From the NCBI GenBank assembly GCA_022615255.1, contig JAKEHC010000034.1, positions 1-24,208 on the forward strand: 24,208 bases of DNA, given 5' to 3'. Position numbers and translations under genes: made by a program. The first letter of the stretch is position 1. Every line of letters begins with the position of its first letter. The notes under the pieces were generated by a model, which was given only the letters and a program-made list of their open reading frames with translations, was not told where the DNA came from and made no database searches. The DNA comes from Candidatus Dadabacteria bacterium (GTDB taxonomy: Bacteria; Desulfobacterota_D; UBA1144; Nemesobacterales; CSP1-2). Shown here in pieces: positions 1 to 5,822 of the stretch.

Positions 1-294
1 CCTTTCAAACCTGCTTTTAAGCTTAACGTAATTCTCCGAATCAATCTCAAAGATATTAAGGAAATTCGACCTTTTGCTAAGCCTTTCCCAATCGAGATCT
101 AATCCCGATATATTTTCCTTATGTTTTAATAACTCCCTTAGCTTTATTCTGTTCCTTCTGTTTTCCTTTATTAACAGGCAGATTCGGGAAATTATATAAA
201 GTAATGCAGACATCTCTCTATCCCTGAGTGAGACCAATAGAACATCGCTTAAGATGTTGCGGATCTCGACTTCTAACCTACTCCTTTTTTTCAT
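1..294 (-). CDS. Unknown protein, C-terminus cut by window edge
   Basis: An open frame of 98 codons runs without a stop from an ATG at 294 to the first base of the window, so the C-terminus is missing. The protein starts MKKRSRLEVEIRNILSDVLL and is rich in Lys, Arg, Leu and Ile, apparently mostly helical, with no signal peptide or recognisable catalytic motif. No convincing Shine-Dalgarno sequence precedes the ATG. A second ATG at 213 has a weak one (AGGGAT) and could be the real start. It lies 70 bases downstream of the small motif-bearing protein, on the same strand, so it may be the last gene of the same operon. I do not recognise the family. Its reality rests on the open frame and ordinary composition only. 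Confidence 0.5.
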   Translation of the reverse strand, partial: MKKRSRLEVEIRNILSDVLLVSLRDREMSALLYIISRICLLIKENRRNRIKLRELLKHKENISGLDLDWERLSKRSNFLNIFEIDSENYVKLKSRFER

Positions 295-364
295 TGAAAC
301 GTTTTGAAAAATCGGTTCGCCCAGACCTGTTACTCTTTACCCCAGTACTTTTGTTTGCTTGGTT

Positions 365-790
365 CTACTCTTTACCAAAGCGGCGGCGGAACTCTGAAGC
401 AACAATATCACCAGCTGCTCCCACCAGCTTACCCACGATAGGATGTATGACAATGCCTGTCACAGTACCTGCCAACCCAGGTAGATTCTTGACAAACCAG
501 CGCTTGACGTATTCCATCGTAGTCAGATCGGGCTCTTTGGCTGTTACAGCTTCCTCTAGCTCCTTAACACGCTCGAGGGCTGCGTCCTTCTTATCAGTTG
601 GTGCCTCCTTCTCCACCTGAGCCTTCAGGTCGGTGAGCATCTGGCGTAGCGCTAGCAAGTCAGCCTCTGTTATCGATGGCGCACCAACGTTTTGAACCTG
701 TTTTATATCTTTCCCAACGGCAACTTGCCCGCTAACATCACCAGAGATGTTAGCGTTAATGACATCACCACTTTTCTTATCCTCGTTCAT
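365..790 (-). CDS. Small putative effector with RHIM-like motif
   Basis: This 141-residue protein shares an N-terminal motif (residues 15-33, ISGDVSGQVAVGKDIKQVQ) with the receptor encoded just upstream. After it come a charged helical, probably coiled-coil stretch (about 40-84) and a C-terminal part (about 88-138) with a Gly-, Ala- and Val-rich hydrophobic or amphipathic helix near 104-133, ending in a basic tail (EFRRRFGKE). The gene starts 22 bases after the receptor stop and has a good ribosome binding site (AAGGAG, 6 bases before the ATG), so the two are almost certainly co-transcribed. Bacterial NLR genes are known to sit beside effector genes that share an amyloid signalling motif. By that analogy this would be the executor, perhaps acting on the membrane. 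That role is inference, and no enzyme motif is visible. Confidence 0.75.
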   Translation of the reverse strand: MNEDKKSGDVINANISGDVSGQVAVGKDIKQVQNVGAPSITEADLLALRQMLTDLKAQVEKEAPTDKKDAALERVKELEEAVTAKEPDLTTMEYVKRWFVKNLPGLAGTVTGIVIHPIVGKLVGAAGDIVASEFRRRFGKE

Positions 791-812
791 TTGTTTCTCC
801 TTATAGACCTAA

Positions 813-3800
813 TTATTCAACATAGAAGCAAGATTTTTTTGCCTGATCATAATTAGTATAAAATACCCCTTTATAATTTGCACAAGTCTTTGAATCCATT
901 TTACTAATCTTACCCTTTATGCAACAATATCCAGTTGGAGCTGACGCCGCGCAATATCTCTTTGCCGAATCATAATCGGTATAAAATTTCCCTCCGTAAT
1001 TTGTACAGTTTTTTGAATCCGTTTTTTTTAGATTCCCTTTTATGCAGCAATAACCATATGTTGGTTGACAGCGACTGTAAGCCTCCTTCTCATTATAGTA
1101 ATAGTATCCCCCTAAACCCTTACACTTATCCGAGGAGGTTTCAATAACTCGCTCGCCGCTACAACACCAACCCGGTGGTTGACAGCGGTTATAGGCTTCC
1201 TTTTCATTGTAGTAATAGGAACCCGTACATTTCTCAGGATAGCTTGGAAAAACCTTTCCTCCGCTGCAACACCAGCCCTTTTCTTGCACTGTGACGGTAA
1301 CTCTCCGTCTTACCGACTCACCATCAATACCAATGGCAGTCAATGTGTAGGTAGTCGTCTGCTTTGGCAAGACCGGGATGCAATCTTTCGCCACATATTC
1401 TAACTCCCCAACCCCTGGATCTATACGTGCACGGCTCACATTAACCGCACTATAGCAGAGCCGTGTCTCCTTGCCCAGCTCCACGAGCTGAGGACGTGCA
1501 AGGAAATCTAGTATTCTAGCAGGCTTCGGTGGCTGGGTTCCAGTCCCGCTCAATGGCACGCTCAACGGGCCCTGAGATGCATTGTGAGTGACAACAAGTC
1601 TAGCACTGTGGCTCCCTTCGAGTTTTGGAGTAAAGTTTACTGTAATGGTACAGTTTTTACCCGGATTGATAGTGAGATTTGAGCACCTGTCAGTGGTTTT
1701 AAAGCTAACTCCCTCGGCACCGGCGGCGAGGACAACTTTACTTATCTTTAGGAGTGCCTTGCCACTATTAGTAAGGGTAACAATTTCCCCCTTGCTAATA
1801 ATCCCCACCTCCTGATTGCCGAAGTGAAGTTCTGTCGGATTAACGCTGACTGTCGGCAGAGAAACACTTCCGTTACCGGTCAAGCCTACAATTCGCGGGC
1901 TATCAGCAGCATTGTGCCTGATAGTTAGGCTGGAACTGCGGCTTCCAGCAGCCTTTGGAGTAAAGCGGATGCTAACGGTGCACTTTTTGCCCGTAACCAT
2001 ATGTGTAGCGTTAGAACAGTTATCATCGGTTATAGTAAAGTCATCTACGTTGTTTCCGATGAGGATGACGCTGTGCACACTCAGAGACCCCGATCCTTTG
2101 TTAGAAAGAGCGACGGTTAGGGCTTTGCTTATGGTGTTTACCTCCTGAATACCAAAGTCAAGATTGCCGGGGCTAATTTTAACAGCTGGCGGTGAAACGG
2201 TTCCGATACCCTTCAACTCCACACCCTGGGGGCTATCACTGGCGTTGTCAGTGATGGTTAGACTGGCTCTGCGGGTTCCTTCGGCTATAGGAGTGAAAAT
2301 GATTACGATAGTGCAACTGTTTTTCTGAGCAATGGTAGCGTTAGAACAATTATCGGCAGTTATAGTGAACTCGTCATCGCTTGTGAGAGATACGTTATCT
2401 ATTCTTAAGGGCGCCAAACCGCTGTTGCTGATATTGACAGTCTGCGCTTCACTACCTTTGCCAACCTCTTGCTTGCCAAAGTCCACGCTACTAGGGTTGA
2501 GAGCAACTATAGGTAAAGCAGCGGAGACTCCTATCCCGCTCAAGACCACGTTCTTTGGACTATCGCCCGCGGTGTGCGTGATCGTAAGGCTGGCGCTTCG
2601 TTTTCCTGGAGCCTTGGGAATAAATATGATTGCGAGTGCGCAGCTTTCACTCGAATTCACAATGGCATTAGAACAAGTGTCGGATTTTATATCAAAATCA
2701 TCTGAGTTGACGCCAATAAGGGTAGCTCTAAGAATCGTCAGAGACACAGATCCGCTGTTAGTGATAGTGACTGCATGCTCTTCGCTGCTTGTGCCTATCT
2801 CTTGATTGGAAAAGGCTAGGCTGATGTGGCTCAGGCTCAGAATAGGAGGCTTATCCCTGAGCCAGAGATACCAGATTCCCAACCCACCAAGAAGTAGAAT
2901 AGATAAAAAGGTAACGCCCCATTTGAAAAGAAGCGGGATCCCTTTGGTCGTTATAGTCGTCAGATCACCATATAAGCTAGTTTGGTCATATACCTCTTGT
3001 GTTTTGGAATCATCCTGAGATGGCGGGGGTGTGCCTGGAAGAAGATTTAGATTATGGCGGGTTACTTCGGCTCCAATCCGGTCTCCTAAAGACTCACGAA
3101 GCTCGAGAGATTTGGTTAGGTATGTGTGGGCTTGAGGGCCATCCTCAATGCAGAGAGCACGGGTGCCAAGCTGATGCAGGGCAAAGGCTTCTGAAGCCTG
3201 ATCTCCAAGTGCACTTGCTACTTGAAGCAACCATTGAAGCACCTGCTCCCATGCACCCCATCGCCCGAATAGAACCAGTGCGCCTTCCACCCCCCACCCC
3301 ATCCGTATGACATCTTTCCAACGACCAGTTTTAACAGCCCAGTCTAGCATCTGCATCAAGGCGTCAGACTCTTCCATAATACGTTTTGGTTCCTTCCGAT
3401 GCTGTTCAGCCCAGATGGTGAAATAAGCCAAAGCCTTCTCTTTCCATGATGTCAAGTCCAACCCTTGCTCTGTAGTTTTACTTAAGATGCCGGTCAGGCT
3501 ATAGCGTTGCCCATGAGCCTGTACTAGATGACGCCTTAGTAAAGTCTCTAGAACAGGCTCGACATTAGGAAGCTCAGTTATAGTGGTCAGATGCTGAGCG
3601 TGAACAGGCACGCCACCAAGTGCAGCCATTGCTCCCAAAACCCTCCGCTCAGGTTCCGGAAGCGACGAAACCTGCTTGGTCAGCGCCTCATTAGGAGAAC
3701 CAGACTGTATGAGTTGTAATACCTCTACAAGCGAGCTCCTTTTTTCCCTCACTCCTGCTACAGCCTGGAGAATCCGCAGGGGGTGACCATCTAACGACGT

Positions 3801-4511
3801 GCAGAGTGCCTGGGCGGCGGGTCGTTCCTCTGGAGTCAGAGGTCGTTCCAATTCCCGTTCAACTAGCGCGAGGGCATCGTCTAAAGCTAGTCCCTTCAGA
3901 GATATAGCACGCACCTCTCCCCATATAGAGCGCTCTAACGATGCCAGCAGAAAAATGGAGTCTGGCGCGGCGTTCATCAGCCCTTCCACCTCATCCCGTT
4001 TTAGTTCAACATCATCCAGTAAGATTAGAGCCTGTTTTGTCTGAAGGGCGTGCCTGAGCTGTCCATCGGTTGGCTTAAAGGGAATGTCACTTTCATAAAA
4101 GGCATCAAAGAGGAGCTGAAGCAGATCCCCGAGAGGCTTGTGGTGAGCTGATAAATAAACGACTCCATCTCGGAAGGAATCGGCGAGGGAATGATAAGCC
4201 ATGTAGCGCAGGAGTGTGGTCTTACCTAATCCAGCCTCTCCGTAAAACTCTACTGGAAGAGCGGAGTTGAGCGCAAGAGTTGCAGAGTTAACTTCTATAT
4301 CGCGGTTGAGAAAACCGGGAAAGCGCCGTGGACGCAGGAGAACAGGGGTAGTACGGGTCTGCGGTAAGGAACGCTTCTCAGGTGGAGAAACATTGACCAC
4401 ACCGCCGTGTACGGACCCAATCTGAAGTATATAATTCCCCACAGCCACCTGGCCACTGATATCTCCACGGATTTGTGCCTCTATATTTCCTGGAGGAGTA
4501 GATTCAGTCAT
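813..4511 (-). CDS. Transmembrane STAND/NLR-like receptor with ASH repeats
   Basis: This 1232-residue protein has, in order: a RHIM-like motif (14-32); a STAND/NB-ARC-type ATPase with P-loop GEAGLGKT (91-98), Walker B LILLDD (162-167), a sensor-like Arg at 194 and a GHP motif near 241; a winged-helix-like region (about 280-355); TPR-like helices (about 365-480); one membrane helix (527-551); four ASH/choice-of-anchor-D-type beta-sandwich repeats of about 110 residues (555-992); an Ig-like domain (about 997-1076); and four Cys-rich repeats (1079-1232). The frame extends to a TTG at 4523, but the ATG at 4511 is preferred because GGGGG lies 5 bases before it. No signal peptide is present, so the ATPase should be cytoplasmic. 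The paired cysteines suggest the other half is outside. This half-and-half topology is unusual for NLR-like ATPases. The operon continues with the small protein at 365-790. Confidence 0.85.
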   Translation of the reverse strand: MTESTPPGNIEAQIRGDISGQVAVGNYILQIGSVHGGVVNVSPPEKRSLPQTRTTPVLLRPRRFPGFLNRDIEVNSATLALNSALPVEFYGEAGLGKTTLLRYMAYHSLADSFRDGVVYLSAHHKPLGDLLQLLFDAFYESDIPFKPTDGQLRHALQTKQALILLDDVELKRDEVEGLMNAAPDSIFLLASLERSIWGEVRAISLKGLALDDALALVERELERPLTPEERPAAQALCTSLDGHPLRILQAVAGVREKRSSLVEVLQLIQSGSPNEALTKQVSSLPEPERRVLGAMAALGGVPVHAQHLTTITELPNVEPVLETLLRRHLVQAHGQRYSLTGILSKTTEQGLDLTSWKEKALAYFTIWAEQHRKEPKRIMEESDALMQMLDWAVKTGRWKDVIRMGWGVEGALVLFGRWGAWEQVLQWLLQVASALGDQASEAFALHQLGTRALCIEDGPQAHTYLTKSLELRESLGDRIGAEVTRHNLNLLPGTPPPSQDDSKTQEVYDQTSLYGDLTTITTKGIPLLFKWGVTFLSILLLGGLGIWYLWLRDKPPILSLSHISLAFSNQEIGTSSEEHAVTITNSGSVSLTILRATLIGVNSDDFDIKSDTCSNAIVNSSESCALAIIFIPKAPGKRSASLTITHTAGDSPKNVVLSGIGVSAALPIVALNPSSVDFGKQEVGKGSEAQTVNISNSGLAPLRIDNVSLTSDDEFTITADNCSNATIAQKNSCTIVIIFTPIAEGTRRASLTITDNASDSPQGVELKGIGTVSPPAVKISPGNLDFGIQEVNTISKALTVALSNKGSGSLSVHSVILIGNNVDDFTITDDNCSNATHMVTGKKCTVSIRFTPKAAGSRSSSLTIRHNAADSPRIVGLTGNGSVSLPTVSVNPTELHFGNQEVGIISKGEIVTLTNSGKALLKISKVVLAAGAEGVSFKTTDRCSNLTINPGKNCTITVNFTPKLEGSHSARLVVTHNASQGPLSVPLSGTGTQPPKPARILDFLARPQLVELGKETRLCYSAVNVSRARIDPGVGELEYVAKDCIPVLPKQTTTYTLTAIGIDGESVRRRVTVTVQEKGWCCSGGKVFPSYPEKCTGSYYYNEKEAYNRCQPPGWCCSGERVIETSSDKCKGLGGYYYYNEKEAYSRCQPTYGYCCIKGNLKKTDSKNCTNYGGKFYTDYDSAKRYCAASAPTGYCCIKGKISKMDSKTCANYKGVFYTNYDQAKKSCFYVE
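816..1277 (-). repeat. Four tandem Cys-rich repeats in the receptor
   Basis: Four copies of a 34-40-residue unit close the receptor. Each has the plan G-[WY]-C-C, then Cys 13 residues later, then Cys 15-18 residues after that, with Tyr-rich text (for example YYYNEKEAY or FYTDYDSAK) before the last Cys. Cysteines are at receptor residues 1081/1082/1095/1110, 1116/1117/1130/1148, 1155/1156/1169/1187 and 1196/1197/1210/1228. Copies 1-2 resemble each other most, as do copies 3-4, which suggests two rounds of duplication. Four Cys per unit allow two disulfides or one metal site. Confidence 0.85.
1536..2849 (-). repeat. Four ASH/choice-of-anchor-D repeats in the receptor
   Basis: Four units of about 110 residues share the plan of an N-terminal strand with L/V-x-F-G/S-x-Q-E, then TLTNSG-like text, a C-S-N ... 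C pair 11-12 residues apart, F-x-P-K/I, G-x-R-x-x-S-L-T-I-x-H/D-N, and a closing L-x-G-x-G. The Cys pairs are at receptor residues 613/624, 722/733, 832/844 and 943/954. This matches the ASPM-SPD2-Hydin / choice-of-anchor D class of immunoglobulin-like folds. The conserved Cys pair in every unit suggests disulfides and an extracytoplasmic location. Confidence 0.8.
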
Positions 4512-4728
4512 AATTACCCCCAATTGCCCCTAGTCTCGGTTAGCATCGGGATTTTCTGGGCTTAAGACCTCACCCCGATTTACCATCTACAAGATGCAGG
4601 CTGAGAAGATTGTTCGGTGTTCATTTTTCTGATTATTCCCGCTTACTAGTTTCACTGTCCTGTACTCAATGAATCCGCCGAATTAAGCTTGAAGTCGTTT
4701 ACTAGTGTTTTACTGCCTCTTCAACAAA

Positions 4729-4758
4729 ATCATATCAAACCCATCTTATCCTTGTCAA
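4729..4758 (-). promoter_or_regulatory. Sigma70-type promoter of the receptor operon
   Basis: On the minus strand a perfect -35 TTGACA (4758-4753) is followed by an 18-base spacer and a -10 TATGAT (4734-4729). Transcription should start near 4722, giving a leader of about 210 bases before the receptor ATG. The site is back-to-back with the rpoH promoter. Confidence 0.55.
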
Positions 4759-4777
4759 TCTTTCATTGTCTTTTGTC

Positions 4778-4795
4778 TGATAACTAGTTTTATCA
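4778..4795. promoter_or_regulatory. Palindromic operator candidate between divergent promoters
   Basis: The inverted repeat TGATAA-CTAGTT-TTATCA has perfect 6-base arms and lies between the -35 boxes of the two divergent promoters, 3 bases before the rpoH -35. ACTAGT in its centre recurs at 4645-4650 and 4701-4706. Its position suits a regulator acting on either gene. No binding protein can be named. Confidence 0.35.
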
Positions 4796-4798
4796 AGG

Positions 4799-4827
4799 TT
4801 GAAGGCGCTCGATCCTCGAAGTATAAT
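4799..4827 (+). promoter_or_regulatory. Sigma70-type promoter of rpoH
   Basis: The -35 TTGAAG (4799-4804), a 17-base spacer and a perfect -10 TATAAT (4822-4827) form a strong match to the consensus. The predicted transcription start near 4834 leaves about 40 bases before the ATG at 4874 but only about 13 before the upstream GTG at 4847. This argues for the ATG as the translation start. Confidence 0.65.
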
Positions 4828-4873
4828 CATATGAGTTTATAATCTAGTGTTTATAGATGGATTGAACCCAACG

Positions 4874-5776
4874 ATGTCTGAAGAAGCCAAAGAAGACGTA
4901 GAAGAGAAAGAAGAATCTTTTAATAAATCACTTCCCGCTCCTACAACCTCCATGGAACGTTATCTGACTGAGCTAAGCAACTATCCCGTTCTTAGCAGAG
5001 AAGAAGAGTATAAGCTTGCAATGAGATATAGAAAAAAAAGAGACTTGGACTCTGCAAGGAAGTTGGTTACGTCTAACCTAAGATTCGTTGTAAGAATCGC
5101 GAATGAATACAGAAACTATGGACTGAATCCCATGGATTTAATCCAAGAGGGAAACATCGGGCTCATGCAGGCAGTAAAGAGGTTTGATCCGACAAAGGGT
5201 TACCGTTTAATTTCTTATGCCGTTTGGTGGATAAGGGCATACATACAGAATTACATAATTAAAAGCTGGAGCCTTGTAAAGGTTGGAACCACCCAAGCGC
5301 AAAGAAAGCTCTTCTACAAACTCCGCTCTGAGAAGCAAAAGATGGACCTTACGGACGAAACCCTGAGTGCCGAAGATTACAAAAATCTAGCTAAGGAGCT
5401 CGGCGTTTCCGATCAGGCAGTAATTGATATGGATCGTAGGATGGGAGGTAAAGACCTATCTCTGGACACTGAAGTAAAAGGGGATAGAGATATAACCCAC
5501 CTCGATTTTCTTGTTGACGATTTATCAAATCAAGAAGAGATAGTCACAAGGGCGCAAGAGGAAGATGAGGTTAAAAAAGGACTGGAAGCGGCACTCAAAT
5601 CCTTAAAAGAGAGGGAGCGGTTTATAATTGAGAATAGGATTCTCAAAGACAACCCTTTGACATTAGAGGAGCTGGGTAAGAAGCTCAAGCTTTCGAGAGA
5701 GCGGGTAAGACAGATTGAAAACTCAGCCCTGAAAAAGATAAAAACTGTTTTAGAAAAAAGGGGAGTTAATCAATAA
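4874..5776 (+). CDS. rpoH: RNA polymerase sigma factor, RpoH (sigma-32) family
   Basis: The gene encodes an alternative sigma factor that directs RNA polymerase, in known cases to heat-shock and protein-quality-control promoters. The 300-residue product has region 2 (about 68-137, NLRFVVRIANEYRNYG onward, including the core WWIRAYIQ), then the family-specific RpoH box QRKLFYKLR (143-151), and a C-terminal region 4 helix-turn-helix (LTLEELGKKLKLSRERVRQIE). The frame extends upstream to a GTG at 4847. The ATG at 4874 is preferred because the promoter at 4799-4827 would leave almost no leader for the GTG. The ribosome binding site is weak in both cases. The N-terminal 25 residues are acidic and variable, as is usual. 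The gene is divergent from the receptor operon and convergent with alaS. Family assignment is secure; the regulon is inferred from the family. Confidence 0.92.
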   Translation: MSEEAKEDVEEKEESFNKSLPAPTTSMERYLTELSNYPVLSREEEYKLAMRYRKKRDLDSARKLVTSNLRFVVRIANEYRNYGLNPMDLIQEGNIGLMQAVKRFDPTKGYRLISYAVWWIRAYIQNYIIKSWSLVKVGTTQAQRKLFYKLRSEKQKMDLTDETLSAEDYKNLAKELGVSDQAVIDMDRRMGGKDLSLDTEVKGDRDITHLDFLVDDLSNQEEIVTRAQEEDEVKKGLEAALKSLKERERFIIENRILKDNPLTLEELGKKLKLSRERVRQIENSALKKIKTVLEKRGVNQ

Positions 5777-5780
5777 TTAG

Positions 5781-5804
5781 GTAGGGGTGGGATTACCCTG
5801 CTAC
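5781..5804. terminator. Weak inverted repeat between rpoH and alaS ends
   Basis: GTAGGGG and CCCTGCTAC flank an 8-base loop just after the rpoH stop and before the convergent alaS stop. The stem has a bulge and no clean U-tract follows, so it is only a possible bidirectional terminator. Confidence 0.25.
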
Positions 5805-5822
5805 TCCGCTATGTATTATCTA

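Noticed and set aside
228..620. Plus-strand frame of 130 codons across the left genes
   Set aside because: It is antisense to the motif-bearing small protein, which has a strong ribosome binding site and clear coding text; the plus-strand translation has no recognisable features.
365..790. Toxin-antitoxin interpretation of the small protein with its large neighbour
   Set aside because: The large gene is a multi-domain ATPase receptor, not an antitoxin, and the shared N-terminal motif fits a receptor-effector signalling pair better.
2332..2805. Plus-strand open frame of 157 codons antisense to the receptor
   Set aside because: It mirrors the repeated ASH region, as do similar plus-strand frames at 1588-1815 and 1912-2148. 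The repeats produce the same antisense wording, and no ribosome binding site or domain is seen.
4847..4873. GTG upstream start for rpoH
   Set aside because: The predicted transcript start is only about 13 bases before it, and the added residues MFIDGLNPT are not typical of the family.
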